Part shown: positions 38,158 through 50,252 of the stretch, piece by piece
Position numbering within the stretch: the first letter of the stretch is position 1
How the letters are laid out: each line of letters begins with the position of its first letter
DNA from: Davidsoniella eucalypti
Taxonomy: Eukaryota > Ascomycota > Sordariomycetes > Microascales > Ceratocystidaceae
Reading direction: 5' to 3'
Length of the DNA stretch: 64,000 bases
Assembly: GCA_004009845.1 (NCBI GenBank)
Contig: RMBW01000031.1
Coordinates: forward strand, 218,606-282,605
Translations under genes and position numbers: made by a program
Notes under the pieces: generated by a model
Told to the model about the DNA's origin: nothing
Seen by the model: only the letters and a program-made list of their open reading frames with translations
Databases searched by the model: none

Positions 38158-40086
38158 ATGCTGGCTCTTAGATCAATCTCAGGCGCCGGTCGCCAGTGCA
38201 TGCGCGCCGCCATTCCTCGTGCTGCTCCCTCATTTGCTGTTCCGGTATTTCCTCCCTTCTCTATACTACCATGACGCTCTTATCGGTCCCGTGACTGGCA
38301 TCTTCTCTTCTATCCATCAGAGTGTATACGTGCTTGGAGTTGTTGCTATGATTTCGATCTTACAATGCATTGCTTGTTGCATTGGGAGCTGGCGACCTAG
38401 TTTCCACCCCAGCTTGAGAAGGGCTTGGCGATACTTCGGCATCATCAGCTGTCGGGATCCTCGGTCAACAACACTGCGCTCGCCCGTCGCATCACGCACA
38501 GCATCGCCATAATACGATGGTTTAGTGCAGAGAAGGACCAATTAGACTGTCGGCAACTTCAATTGCGTGAATCCGTGCTAATTTCTTTTCTTCTGTCTCA
38601 GTCCCAGCGCTTCTACTCCAGCCAAATCGAGGTTGCTAAGTACCATGGTGTCAAAGATGCAGAGGTTAGTAGTTGTCCAACGTACACATGAAACCAACAC
38701 GAACCGAACCGACGATGCAGATTTTCTATCGAATTGGATCCGACCATCTTATTCTTGGCGCCAAAAGTTATTTCATCATATCCGGAACACTTTTATCAAT
38801 CACCGGCCGTCAGCTCCGAATCCAATTGCTGCCGTGACATCTGCAAAAAGCGCCATCAATAAGATCGACCCGCGGTGTTTTTCCCCCGCCATACCAACAG
38901 AGACAGCACTCAATCACAATATACCATACGAATATGCACATCAACTTCAAGCATTACGGAGTTATCAATTGACACTATACCGGACACATACTTGAGAAAC
39001 ACTGGTCTAACACTTATATTTGTATAGGGCAAATATCTAGTTTCCCTTATTGAGGGTGATGGTATCGGCCCTGAGATCTCTCAGGCTGTCAAGGACATTT
39101 TCACTGCTGCTAAGGTAGGTTAAATCCCAGACTTCCTAAGCTTGTGTATCTCTAATATTTTATGCAATTAGGCCCCTATCGCCTGGGAGCCCATCGATGT
39201 CACACCCATCCTAAAGGACGGCAAGACCGCCATCCCCGATGTCGCTATCCAGAGCATCAACAAGAACAAGGTAGCCCTTAAGGGTCCTTTGGCTACACCT
39301 GTCGGCAAGGGTCACGTCTCGCTCAACCTCACCCTTCGCCGCACTTTCAACCTGTTCGCCAACCTGCGCCCTTGCCGCTCGGTTGCTGGCTACAAGACTC
39401 CCTACGACAACGTCGATACCGTTCTTATCCGTGAGAACACCGAGGGTGAATACTCTGGTATTGAGCACATTGTTGTTGACGGTGTTGTGCAGTCGATCAA
39501 GCTGATCACCCGTGAGGCTTCGGAGCGCGTCCTACGCTACGCCTTCCAGCAGGCCGATGCTATTGGCCGCAAGAAGGTGCGCGTCGTGCATAAGGCTACC
39601 ATCATGAAGATGTCCGATGGCCTGTTCCTCAGCGTGGCTAAGGAGGTTGCCAAGGACTACCCTCACATCGAGTTTGATGCCGAGCTGCTGGACAACACCT
39701 GCCTGAAGATGGTCACTGATCCTCTTCCATACAACGATAAGGTTCTGGTCATGCCCAACCTGTACGGTGACATTCTTTCCGATATGTGCGCTGGTCTAAT
39801 TGGTGGCCTGGGTCTTACTCCCTCTGGTAACATTGGTGACGAGTGCTCTATCTTTGAGGCCGTTCACGGCTCTGCCCCAGACATTGCCGGCAAGGGCCTA
39901 GCTAACCCCACCGCGCTTCTGCTTTCATCCATGATGATGCTGCGTCACATGGGCCTGAGCGAGTATGCTCAGCGTATCGAGTCGGCTGCTTTTGCTACTC
40001 TAGCTGAGGGCAAGGCCTTGACTGGTGATCTGGGTGGTAAGGCTAGCACTACCGATTACGCATCTGCAATCATTTCGAAGTTGTAA
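38158..40086 (+). CDS. idh2: NAD-dependent isocitrate dehydrogenase, catalytic subunit (mitochondrial)
   Basis: Four exons: 38158-38244, 38602-38664, 39028-39114, 39172-40086; 383 residues. All introns are GT-AG; two are long (357 and 363 bp), the third 57 bp. The N-terminus (MLALRSISGAGRQCMRAA) is Arg/Ser/Ala-rich without acids, a mitochondrial presequence. Then come LIEGDGIGPEI, RENTEGEYSGIEH, VVHKATIMKMSDGLF with the catalytic Lys, LLDN, NLYGDILSDMCAGLIGGLG and GSAPDIAG. These match the catalytic (IDH2) rather than the regulatory (IDH1) subunit, which has altered residues in several of these motifs. It oxidises isocitrate to 2-oxoglutarate with NAD in the TCA cycle, as a heteromer with IDH1. 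Confidence 0.95.
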
Positions 40087-40577
40087 ATTGGTCTAGACCT
40101 CATCGTTTCTTTCCCATTCTTTTCTTGACTTCACATGTACTTCCTAGTGTTTTTTTTTTACTCCTTTGTCCTTTTGCTTACTTCTGATTTTACATCATAT
40201 TACCGACAACAGCTTTGCTTCTGTAATTTTCTTTTCATTTATAAAATTTGGGTTTTTGGGAGTCCTGTCCGTCTGAAAATGTTATAGAACTATTTCTTGA
40301 TTGTTTTGAAGTTTGAATAATGTGCATTTGGAATCTATGTATCAACTATGGTAGTATGAAGGTTGTTGCTATCAACCTAAGATATCTTGAATGGAATGTA
40401 GTATTGTGGTTCTTTTAAATTAATTTTTATTGTTGGATGCTCTGGATTTCCAACCTTAACTGTAGAAGTTTCGCGGATTGTTCTTTTGAAACCTCGAAAA
40501 TATCTTATGCAAGAGAAATCTACAGTTGTGGGTTGCCCTGCCGCATAATGTTATTTAATTTTATAATTTTATAGTTA
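40087..40577. other. IDH2 3' flank
   Basis: T-rich 3' UTR and AT-rich spacer up to the TA target site of the adjacent DNA transposon. No gene seen. Confidence 0.5.
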
Positions 40578-41711
40578 ACGTATTTCACCACTTCGCGGGC
40601 CGCACCAATTCCCGGGCCACTTTTCCCCACCACCACCACTCCAACTTCAAGACGAGTTTACTTACGCACTTACGATGCCAAACTTTCTCCTCAAGTCTTA
40701 AATCATTCTTGCGATCGAGGCAAATCGAATGACACCGCGATTGAGTATTTGAAAGCTCGTAAAGCTATTCGATGTCCCACGAACGACGCTCCAGTACAGA
40801 ATATCTGGAAGAGCCTTTTATGCCGATAGGACCCACGACTTGCCGATTTTGACCCCGAGTGAAGAGGAGTCGATTGTTCAATATATCTTCCAGCTAGATG
40901 CAAGAGGATTTTCCCCCTGGAGGGTTGACGTAAAAGATATGGCCAATCGTTTGCTGGAGATACGCGGCCTTCAACTCGTCGGAACCGACCGCTTTGTTGC
41001 ACGACAACCAGAGCTCCGTACGCGTTTCTCTCACGTTTACGACTACCAAAGGGCCTTGCAAGAAGATCCCCATGTGTTGGACATGTGGTTCCGTTCGGTC
41101 ACCAACATGCGTGCGAAGTATGCTATCTAGGACTGCGATTTCTACAACTTCGACGAGACGGGCTTTGGAGGCCATTTCACAGTCGACTCTCATCAAGGAT
41201 CGAGTGACCAGGCACCAAGGAAGCTCTCCAACACCGATTTTAGCCTCTGTTGACCAATTGGCCAAGGCTACGGTAGCTGTTAACCACCAGCTTACACTTT
41301 TGGCCAGTGAGGTCAAGGCACTTCGAGAGGCTAACGAGAGGCTAACGAAGCCCTCTCGAAACGCCGTCGGGTCAAAAGAACCCGATTACAGGATTCGGGA
41401 CCTCTTACCGGTGAGGAAGCCACCCAGCTTTTGGTGGAAAAGGGCGTTGTTGAGCAGGAAGGACGAGACAAAGGTGCGGGGGAGGGGTCGCCGAAGCGGC
41501 GAAAAACGAGCACGCGGCACTGTGGCATCTGTCGGAAGGCCGGCCACAATGCAATGACCTGCCCAGAAGAGATAGATGCAAGTAGTTCATCGGATTCCGA
41601 GTAGAAGTAACTGATTTGACCACTTTTTCGTGGAGTTATGAGGGTTGCAAGTTAGGTAGTCTGGAAAAGTGGCCCGGGAATTGGTGCGGCCCGCGAAGTG
41701 GTGAAATACGT
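40578..41711 (+). mobile_element. Fot1/pogo-type DNA transposon, internally deleted (1134 bp)
   Basis: Terminal inverted repeats of about 49-50 bp start ACGTATTTCACCACTTCGCG and appear identical at both ends (40578-40627 and 41662-41711). They are flanked by a TA duplication (40576-40577 and 41712-41713), the Tc1/mariner/pogo signature. The interior encodes the N-terminal DNA-binding part and the far C-terminal zinc knuckle of a Fot1-like transposase, while the DDE core is missing. A non-autonomous element that could be mobilised in trans. The perfect TIRs suggest recent activity and argue against strong repeat-induced mutation here. Confidence 0.9.
40840..41605 (+). pseudogene. deleted Fot1/pogo-type transposase
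   Basis: 40840-41130 encodes LTPSEEESIVQYIFQLD, then RFSHVYDYQRALQEDP and AKYAI, the CENP-B/Tc5-type helix-turn-helix region. A TAG then interrupts the line DCDFYNFDETGF (one C-to-T step from CAG). After the GF the frame jumps directly to C-terminal sequence; the three catalytic acids are deleted. In another frame, 41519-41605 reads RHCGICRKAGHNAMTC then an acidic Ser-rich tail ending in a stop, the usual Fot1 C-terminus. Confidence 0.85.
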
Positions 41712-41713
41712 TA

Positions 41714-41787
41714 ATTCATTTTTATTAGGGTGGAAATGAAGCTCTAATAGCTATGTAGCACCTCGGTATCCTAAGATACACACCCCT
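41714..41787 (+). repeat. inverted repeat, left arm
   Basis: About 74 bp, including AGCTATGTAGCACCTCGGTA and TCCTAAGATACAC, recurs reverse-complemented at 42555-42628. The arms could be terminal inverted repeats of a ~0.9 kb element, or LTR-end fragments of gypsy elements in opposite orientation. The adjacent Fot1-type element is inserted at the outer edge of this arm. Confidence 0.85.
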
Positions 41788-41859
41788 GCTCTAATACTAG
41801 TATACAATGTAAGGTGAAGGACAACCTCAACAGTGACAGGCCACTGAGATACAGAACAT

Positions 41860-42125
41860 TTGCTATGGTTTCGTTATATGCTACCCGCTCCTCGTATTGT
41901 AAACACTCTTAGAACAGTATGGCCACTACCTGGCATCTACCTTCAGAACTTCGTGAGTGGAGAAGCTGATCTGGCGTTGTTCGCAGAAAATCCGCAGAGG
42001 CTTGCCCAAGCTCTTAAATCCCATTCCAAGTCTTGGATGGGTTCATATAAAGGATCTGCCAGGCGAGACCTGTGTCTTATGGGATCTGTGGGAGGGGACG
42101 AAGGACTAGAGAGACATTGGTAATA
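41860..42125 (+). repeat. dispersed repeat, partner inverted at 47585-47690
   Basis: CACTCTTAGAACAGTATGG...ACTACCTGGCATCTACCTTC and GAGTGGAGAAGC here match the reverse complement of about 47590-47680. Nature unknown; no protein recognised. Confidence 0.75.
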
Positions 42126-42487
42126 TCAATGTTGAAGGCGAGGGGATTGTGTCATTTTTACCCTGAATAAGTTAGCAAATATACAAGGCAGCTTCTCTGG
42201 TTTTATGATTTGAGATAGCTATAAACTTACCAAATAGTCTTTGCGTAAGTTTTCCTTTTCTGATCTTGTTAATGGTTGATAGATTGCAAGTTTGTGGTTT
42301 TCTCGGTTTGCCAGTGTATTTATTTTCAAAATATCAGAAAAGTAGTGGTGTATTCAAGCTTATTATTTCAAGAGATGGACTATTCATACTCTCCAAAACC
42401 ATTATCAACACTCTACTAAGCCTATTTGGGACACATATTTACACCGCCAGCCGGGTTGGGACACCGCTTTTTCCAAAAGAAATTCGA

Positions 42488-42538
42488 TTTGATTTGATTT
42501 GATTATATTTAACGTCTACCTAAATCACTAAGATCATA
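42488..42538 (+). mobile_element. isolated 5' end of the rearranged non-LTR element
   Basis: TTTGATTTGATTTGATTATA...AACGTCTACCTAAATCACTAAG then ATCATA is identical or nearly so to 206-256 and then diverges. Only the first ~50 bp of the element is present. Non-LTR elements normally lose their 5' end, so a retained 5' end is atypical and implies later deletion or template switching. Confidence 0.75.
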
Positions 42539-42554
42539 AGTTGCCATGATCAAG

Positions 42555-42628
42555 GGCTGTGTATCTTAGGATACCGAGGTGCTACATAGCTATCAAGAGC
42601 TCCATTTCCACCTTAATAAAATTGAATT
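42555..42628 (-). repeat. inverted repeat, right arm
   Basis: Reverse complement of 41714-41787 with a few mismatches. It lies between the isolated retroelement 5' end and the gypsy fragment, and could be part of that element's 3' LTR. Confidence 0.8.
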
Positions 42629-42936
42629 AAAAAATAAAAATAAAAAGACTGTCCAACCAGCCCCTGTTCTGCCCTTCTCATCACGAAAACCATCGGAGTA
42701 AACCCATAGTGTGAGTATACGAGTATTGTGAAAAAAGGTGTCGTATTGGTCTAAATAAGTTGAGACCAATGAAGAAGAAAGGAAAACTAAGTGTGGGTAT
42801 ACAAGGGTTATCACCTAAGTTACTAATAGCATATGCTGATTCTTAACGTGTAGATTGATGATGATGATTGTGATTGTGTTCTAGTGATTTAATGAGGGTA
42901 ACGGTGCCTGTCAGTCAGTGTAGAGGGACTGAATGG

Positions 42937-43530
42937 TCACATTCCAGTTTTTCCTCGTGTTTCCGTGAATACACGCCATGCGACAGTATCTTTCACATGT
43001 TCCAAAGGTTCCCACGTAGCGTCTTGGTAACCTAGCCACTTGACGAGTGCCTGTGTGTGACCGCGGCGGGTGCGTTGCTTGACAATCGCTTCTACCCTGT
43101 ATTCGCCGGTTTCCACTGTGTCGTCCTCGAGCGCTTCCCTGGCGGTGATGGCGGCAGGCTCATTATCTTGTACAATTTGCGACGGCAACGGGTTGTTAGG
43201 GGCGCGGCGGACTAAGCTCACATGGAACACTGGGTGAATACCTGTGGGGACATTCAAACGGACATTGTGCGTGCCTGTGACTTCCAGGACTGTGTATTGC
43301 CTTGCTAACCAGTCTAGCTTCTTAGAAGGCCTTTCCGTAGTTAGGTTTTTCGTATTGAGGTAGACTTTGTCTCCGATTCTGAAACTTTCGGAGGGCTGGC
43401 GGAGACGGTTAGCACTGGTTTCCTGGTGTTCTTGGGCAGCAGCCATAGCTACAATCGCAAATTGGGTTGCATCACTAAGGGCGTGATGCGTATCGTCCTG
43501 TATGGGCGCAATAATTGCTCGGGAGCAAGA
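42937..43530 (-). pseudogene. Ty3/gypsy integrase C-terminus with chromodomain
   Basis: The frame reads MAAAQEHQETSANRLRQ, then FRIGDKVYLNTKNLTT, PSKKLDWLARQYTVLEV, HPVFHVSLVRR, and a chromodomain (EYRVEAIVKQRTRRGHTQAL...WLGYQDATWEPLEHV). This is the end of a chromovirus pol. The same frame is open upstream to about 43530, where it meets the HARBI-type transposase gene. Everything N-terminal is gone. Just past the stop, GGAATGTGACC on - could be the PPT/LTR start. Chromodomains direct integration to heterochromatin in this family. Confidence 0.85.
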
Positions 43531-43534
43531 ATGT

Positions 43535-44590
43535 CTAAATTGGGAAGGTACACAAATTTATGCACTGGAGTGGGCCGGGCCTGATGTACCTTTTCAATGG
43601 TATACTTCTAGTTGTTGTCTTAAAGCATACTTCTAGTTGTTGTCTTAAAGCATACTCTGGAGCAGTCGCCCGAATAATCCGAAATTTCCTCTTCCACAGC
43701 CCAAATGCCCTCTCCACGACGCCTCTCGCCTGCGCATGCCGCTTGTTATATGCCTCCTTCTTATTATTCAGCGGCCGATTTGCATCTCTCCAGTCTGCCA
43801 TGTGGTATAATACCCGAGGAAAAGGAATCACTACACCAGCGTGGTTAGGAAAACCCGCATCTCCAAGGTAATATCGATGCCGTGGGAGGTTAAAACCATG
43901 CGCAAGTGCACGATAAAATAACGACGCATCATTCATCGACCCTTCTGCCCCCGCCAGTGCATAATAAAACATCATATCGAAGCCAACTGCTGCAAAGACG
44001 TTTTGAGTGAGATTTCCCTTTCGATCCCGAAATGGTACCTGCTGACTGGCTGGGATGTAGGCAAAAACATGTGTACCATCTAGGGCACCGATACACCCGT
44101 TGAAGTACTGCATGCGATGTGTGAGTTCGATGTTTTCATCCAGCCAATCATCAGGAGGCTGCACTACCACTTCATTGAATAAATCACAAAAGTGAGGCAA
44201 AAGCTGATTCATAATGCGACTCACAGTGGACTGATCAACACGAAACCGAAAAGCAGCACCTCGCTGTGACTCCCCACGAGCACAGATCCACACAAATATC
44301 AACAGTCGATGCTCTAGACATAGATTTTTGGTGTCTTCTGTATCTGTGTGTGCTTTAAACCAGGCCACGAGCTCCCAAAAGGTATGTTTTGCCATGCGAA
44401 AAAGCTCTCGAAATGTTTTATCTTTAGTACGCATCAGCGTTTTAACCCATTTTTGACTGTATCTGAGGCCGAGAGTTGGAATGGAGATTCGAATACGTGG
44501 AACATTAATACGGCGGATTTCGGTGGCGACGGCTTCAGGGTGGCAGCGATGCGGGCGCGTTCCTTGCGTTTGAATAAGGCAAGGTAGCAC
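43535..44590 (-). pseudogene. HARBI/PIF-type (DDE_Tnp_4) transposase, frame-damaged
   Basis: The - frame has VDQSTVSRIMNQLLPHF, CIGALDGTHV (first Asp), YLGDAGFPNH (second Asp) and RGVVERAFGLWKRKF (Glu). This gives the full DDE triad of Harbinger-type nucleases. There is no ATG at its start; the N-terminal continuation lies in another frame (44434-44838), so a frameshift or intron is needed. At the 3' end a 25-bp tandem duplication (43602-43626 and 43627-43651) changes the C-terminal frame. No flanking inverted repeats with a 3-bp target duplication were found by eye. Probably dead, or a source of nuclease only. Confidence 0.8.
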
Positions 44591-44795
44591 CAGCCAGGTT
44601 TACTCCAAGGGCGTTTGTTAGGAAGGCCCAAGGATGAAAAGGTGTAGCCTTGGGCAGGCTCCTGCTCGGGCGATAGCAAGTTTGCGCGCAGCTGGCTGAG
44701 GCGCAAGTGAAGTTCGGTACGTATCTTTAGATACGTGGGGATGCCGAATATGACGATTGGGATTAGGGCGAACAGTAGCCATTCCAGCTGATTGA

Positions 44796-46745
44796 TCAGC
44801 ATGGCGAGGAACGAGGACAACATGGTGGCGGGGTACAAGCGGTCTGGCTTGGAATAACAACAGATAAGGTCTGGACGAGGTTAACAAGCGTGTGGCTTGG
44901 GCAAAGGTTAACAAGCGGTCTCGGTGTCCGCCTGAGGAGTGTGAAGTTTTCCACACCTCTCGTTTTGGCCTCCAGGAATTTCGTCTGTTGGGCCTTCCGG
45001 ATTGCCCGCTTCTCCAGTTCGTCCACTCTATTTCTTAGCGGGCACTGGGGGTCATCTGCTGGGTGAAGGCCTCGGCAGATGATGCATTTTGATATGCATT
45101 CATGTGCGGCCTCGCAGCATGGAGGATGATCGGCACTTGTGTGTGCATTGGAGCCGCAGTGCTTGCACAGCTGGGCTCTGGAGCAGAGCTTCACGTCGTG
45201 CCAAGCGAAGCATTTCGAGCACTGCTTCATGGTTTTGGGTTTCTCCAACAGTAGCCGGGTGGGGATCAGCCTGGAACCCATCTTGATCCGTTCGGGAACT
45301 TTCTGTTCCTACTGCTGGTATCTTCACTAGGAAGGTGACTTCCTCGCCCTTGTAGATTGGACTAATGTGCTCTGGAGTGGCTTTGGTGGCCGCTTGAAAA
45401 CACTCCGAAATCATTTCGGTCGTGATAAGACTATCTCTCAACTGGGATCGAATAGTGAAAAGGAAGTATAGACACGCCAAAAATCTTCAATGTATCTGAC
45501 ATGTGAGTTCTCACTAACTTTCTGTGTAAGATAACTCTGGAAACCAGGCTGTAGCCGGTTAAGATCCCATTCGGTGAGGACTGAGATATCATCAAATGTC
45601 TGATAAGCTTCAAAAGGTCTAGCAATGCTCTTTGGAGAAGAAGGGGGGTTGTGCCCAGAGAAGCTTGGCTCAGGAGCGGATGGCTGAGACATCTCTGAGT
45701 TCGGAAGTTGCTATACACAATAGTTAGTTATCTATCTCAGCTGAAAATGATGCAGGAGAAACATACATAGCAATAATGAATTTCTTAAATTTAGATGGAT
45801 TGGTAAAACAGCAAAATTCAATCAAAATTCAACCTGTCACTGTATTGCCTTCACTTCCCAGACTGATTTCTTTGACCATTGGCTAGATAGGCATCACAGG
45901 CGGAGGCTTTTTCTAGGGTCGTGTCGGGGCCGAACCACGCCTTGATGGCCTCGGACTGGTCCAGGAGTTTGGCCCGGTCTGCCGTGCTGCGGGGAGTCAG
46001 GGCGAATCCCGTCTTAATGCGTGTGGCACACTGGAGGGCCCCCTTTATCTTGTCGTTCAGCAGACGAAGCTGATTCGTGACAATGAAACTGTCAGCCCCC
46101 TTCTTCTTTGACTTTTCAACCAGGCGGACGAAGATTCTGTGATCCTGGCGTGCCTCCGGCGTTTTGGAGGTTGCCTTGTGACCGGGTTTCTGAGAGTTCT
46201 GGTTAGCTCTCTTATTCTTCTGTCTTCTCTTTCGAGAGACAGTTTCCCATCCGTTCTTCTTCGGTGCCGCCTTGGTTGACGGCGTCAGATGGTTTGGCAC
46301 TCTGTTGGGCAGCCTTGTTTGTGGGGGCGCCCTGTTGGGCGGTCTTGGTGGTCCTTTTCGTAATTGGCAGGGCCACTGCATCAGTGGCAACTCTAGCATG
46401 AGTTGCCTCTGTTTGTTTCGGGGACGGTTGATTGTCCCCCTCCGGTCCCTTAGCCTAAGACTGGCCGGGCCGGGTAGCCCTCTGTGGAGCTGTGTTGTTG
46501 CACTCCTTGACGGAGTGTTCACCCATGACGAACTTCAACAGTTCGATTGCGAATGCATCTATTCTTGGGGTGATGAGTGCAGCGAGGTCTCCTTCCGGGT
46601 CTAAGTCCTTGACCTTTTGGGACCATAGGTTGAGCGCCGGAGTGGCTGCGTTCATCATGAGATCGTGCCGCCGCTCATATTCTTTCTTACTGGCCTCAAA
46701 GGCTGCAAGAAGATGGGCTACCTCAGGGGTGCCATTTGAGCCCAT
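44796..46745 (-). pseudogene. Tad-like LINE ORF1 (gag-like), broken and interrupted
   Basis: Read on -, the N-terminus is at 46745 (MGSNGTPEVAHLLAAFEASK). The frame shifts near 46490 into a basic Pro/Lys-rich part plus a FVRLVEKSKKKGADSF...AWFGPDTTLEKA region (46522-45851). The C-terminal part (45430-44860) carries three Cys/His knuckles: CSKCFAWHDVKLC, CKHCGSNAH and CIICRGLH. Between 45850 and about 45440 lies unrelated sequence, and the last part is in two frames. Order and knuckles match ORF1 of Tad-clade fungal LINEs, whose product binds RNA. ORF2 (APE/RT) is absent. Confidence 0.75.
45440..45850 (-). other. insert within LINE ORF1
   Basis: About 400 bp separates two gag parts that should be contiguous. 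It has a - frame of 84 codons beginning MSQPSAPEPSFSGHNPPSSP and containing FDDISVLTEWDLNRLQPGF. I do not recognise it. It could be a fragment of another mobile element captured by insertion. Confidence 0.45.
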
Positions 46746-47059
46746 TTTGGTTTTGGGTGGTGCGTCGCGCTGGAGAAAATGGTATGAGAAAAAAGCTCAA
46801 GTTCTCCTCTCTCTCAAAATGATAAAAAGGATACAATACTGATGGGCGACTATGGGAAAAAGCCAAAGTAGCCACCAGGTATGTGTTGATGAAGACGGTT
46901 GGTAGAGACACAAAGGAAAAGACCAGGGTGCTCAGAGTGCGGGGAAGGTGCTCAAGGAAACAACTATCGCGAGGTCAGCGTCGGGGGATCGGGAGGGGTC
47001 AAGCAGCATTAAACTACACTTTATTCACAGCCGTCCCCCTGGTGGGTTGTTGGAAAACA

Positions 47060-47510
47060 CAGAGGAAACCCAATGTGTTTTCGTTGTGAGGGAGCGACTC
47101 AAGGAGAAGCTGTCACAGGTTTGTGTTGGCATGATCAAATGAAGTGCAAAGCACAGCACGAGAAGAGCGGGAAATGTCGGGCAACTGGAACCTTCAAAGT
47201 GTTGCCCTCCGAGTGTGAGTGTGAATCTTTGAGCAGCGGAGATGAGACCAGCGATCGCGAAAAGTGTAGAGAAAAGGGAGTGGGCGGTCGTTGGTGAGAA
47301 TGACCCTCGAGAGGGGAAGAAACAGGCTCAAGGCCTCACAAAACGGCGCATCATTGAATAAATCAATAGATGCGAGAGAATGGACAGCGACATTGGTAAT
47401 ATGTGCTGGTCGCTCTTAAAATCCACAACGAAGGGGAATTTTTCGTCTTTGGACAAAGGAGGAGGCACCGAAAACTCAAAGGTACCCCCCCGAGGGTTGT
47501 AGGAGGGAAG
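47060..47510 (+). mobile_element. LINE-like fragment, partner of 4322-4640
   Basis: 47190-47510 matches the fragment before tRNA-Ser. Just upstream on +, 47073-47180 reads CFRCEG then CWHDQMKCK and HEKSGKC, a damaged CCHC-type knuckle pair. This suggests a retroelement gag end in the opposite direction to the Tad-like ORF1. The 3' end stops after GGAGGGAAGGTTG, short of the tail present in the partner. Confidence 0.5.
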
Positions 47511-49397
47511 GTTGACGACCTCATGAGGTAGTTGGTTCAAATCCAGGTGGGGAAAAACTACTACTGAAGTCCACCCTATGCTTATGGTGCGTCTGAGGAT
47601 TTGGGCTTCTCCACTCAAGAAGTTCTGCAGAAGGTAGATGCCAGGTAGTAACCATACTGTTCTAAGAGGGTTTATACAAGGAGCTACAAAATGCTCAGAG
47701 GTTTTGAGACAAGTGGGGTTTCCCGGAAAGGATCAGAAGTTGAAATGAGGAATAGCCCAGTGGTGTTTGTCTTTGTCGTTGCTAAGGATCTTGGGCTGTA
47801 TTTATATACACATATGTAGGTGAAATAGGAATCATCATGTATCATAACTAGCTAATTGCTACTCGGCAAATGCCAACTTAGCCCACTGTACCTGTCTTGG
47901 GGTTCTACATGTATAACGTTGTAATACTGCGAAGTGATAGTAGGTAGACATGAAAATCAAAGTACTGAACGCAAATACACAGATGCATAGCTGTACCCCA
48001 AAGTGTTGCAAAGGTTTCTATGTAAGCAAATAAACCTAAAAATGGGGGTTTAGAGGATTACTGCACTATAGCTCCATAAGATTGATGAATTAAAAAAAAT
48101 AGGTTACTGGACTGTCCGACAAAAGCTGCCCTAAACCTCCACAATATGCCCTCCTAAACGATTACGTATGTATAGCAGAGTCGAGAGTGGAGGGACAATT
48201 TGTTATTGCGACCAACTTACTACAGTGCTTGTATCGAATCTTACTCAAACACTAGAAACAAAAAGGTTAGAATTTCTTTATTGCAAAAAAGACATTCAAT
48301 GATACTATTATGGCAGCGATTAAGCCTACCGTTACTCTATGGCGTATTCCTAGCCTATAGAAAAACGAAGAGGATGTAGTTACTAATGGTTTTGTTTTCG
48401 GGGTTTTTTTTTCAAAAAAATAAGACCTAGATATCTGACAAGGGAAAATTGAACAGATACCGAAGATTATCTCATCCTAAGAAATAACAACAGTGATGAG
48501 CTTCGAGCTGTTAGACTCGGCGAGGAAGACACATATAGCATGTTCAAAGGAATCATCAGGTGGATCTACCAGGAGGCGTATACAGATATGTAGTTGAAAG
48601 AGAGGAACGAGCAGAAGAAAGAGAGTACTTAAATTGATGGATCAAGGGACAATTAAAGGCAAAATTGAAATAAGCACCACGTAAATTTGCTTGCAATATT
48701 ATGCGGCGTGGTTAGACTGACTACCTAGGCTAGTTAGGGTTTACGTAAGTAGATTAACAATCTTGGTAGTTAGTTATTTCCAAGATATGAAGATGGAACA
48801 TTCAATATGGCTTACAGTTGATGATCTATGTAGAAATGAGAATAGGAAGCTTGTAGCAAGGAATAAATACTGGTCAAGGATCATATTGGAAGTTATCAGA
48901 ATTCTAAACTTACGAGAACAAACTAGGCTATCACGTATACAGATATATCGTGGGCTAAATATTAGTAAAGTCGATTGAAAGCTACAGATATGTAACTATA
49001 TACGTATATACAACAACACAAGTGTGTGCATAATGTGAATACCTATCAATAACAGCACTTAGTTTTGCTCTAACAGATTTTGTGTAGATCTCTGAGTTAT
49101 GTATCTTCACAGAACAGGAGTTGTGAGTGAGGCAAGAGTACTGTCTTTGAGTTAAGGTGGATGCATAAGTAACGCCGATCTACTGTTTATCCCATTCTAA
49201 ATGCTTACACAGACTGCCAAACTTACTGAAAGGACTAATAAAGGATAATAAAAGGTACACTATAAAATTGATTGCCTAGGAACACGTACAAGATAGAACA
49301 AAGAGGGAAAAACAGAACCTAAACTTACACATAGAGCATATGAACAAGAAGAAGCAATTCGAAACAACTGACACAGACCATGGGGATCTTCTATCTG
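47511..49397. other. intergenic region
   Basis: Apart from the inverted repeat partner at 47585-47690, AT-rich with no supportable gene. A 71-codon + frame at 48763-48978 has no recognisable motif. Confidence 0.5.
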
Positions 49398-49889
49398 GGA
49401 AATTCAGCTTCAGCCATACCATACAGGCTTTATTCTTTGGGTAGTCATGGCCTACAAAAGGCCGCCATCCAGGAATTTGGTAACCACATTATGAATTATA
49501 GTTCTAGCTATCACGTATCCCGCATGGCGAAGATGATAAACTCCATTACTAAACAGTTCATGGTATTTTGAGACTAGACCTATAATCAATGTATCTCCTT
49601 TCTTTGTCAACAACGCCGTCATTTTTGATCAACATGAATATCAGTATTTTCTTTGTCAACATCGCTGTCACTGATTCTGTATCCACTAGGTTCCATGTCA
49701 AAATCAGCATCACTATTCATTTCTTACTATAGTATATTCATGGACTTAGATCGTTCTTTGTTTATTTGGAGTATGGAAGTTAAACACGATCTGGCTTAAA
49801 GCCTATCACAATTCCCATCAATGAACACGATAAAGAGAACCAGCCATTGATGTAGAAATTACTCTCTAGAACAGGACTAGATGGAAAAG

Positions 49890-49897
49890 TATAAAAA
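49890..49897 (+). promoter_or_regulatory. TATA box of microprotein gene A
   Basis: AAGTATAAAAAGGCC, 207 bp before the ATG. The same word at the same distance precedes genes C and D; gene B has TATAAATA at 216 bp. Confidence 0.75.
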
Positions 49898-50096
49898 GGC
49901 CATCAGTCCCCCCTCTTGAAGTCAATATATTTCAGTTCCATTCCCATCACTCATCAACAACAACACTCTTCTTCACTCATCTCTTCACTCAACGTTCTAC
50001 AAGCCTCCTTCAAGACTTAGTTTACCTTCTGTCTTGATCATCTCTAACAGTCTATACTACAGACCCTTTCGCTCATCAACCATAGATTAGCCCAGC

Positions 50097-50252
50097 ATGT
50101 GCTCTCACAACGATAACAACGGACCCAAGTCCTCCACTGCCAACTTTGGCAACATTCCCGGAATTCTCTGCCCTACCTGTCTTGAAAACGGTGTCGAGAA
50201 CTGGGTTGCCCCTGGTCGCAGATGCTCTGATTGCAAGAACCCTGTTGGTTAA
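50097..50252 (+). CDS. 51-residue zinc-ribbon-like microprotein, copy A
   Basis: MCSHNDNNGPKSSTANFGNI then PGILCPTC, a 14-residue spacer, CSDC and KNPVG, ending TAA. Two CxxC pairs (C25/C28, C43/C46) plus C2/H4 suggest one bound zinc in a ribbon-like fold. No signal peptide or membrane segment, so probably cytosolic or nuclear. Compared with copy D there are 7 codon differences, all synonymous, which supports translation and purifying selection. A conserved TATA-containing promoter and a ~170-nt CA-rich leader (CATCAACAACAACAC) suggest strong expression. Function unknown; I do not recognise a characterised family. Confidence 0.8.
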   Translation: MCSHNDNNGPKSSTANFGNIPGILCPTCLENGVENWVAPGRRCSDCKNPVG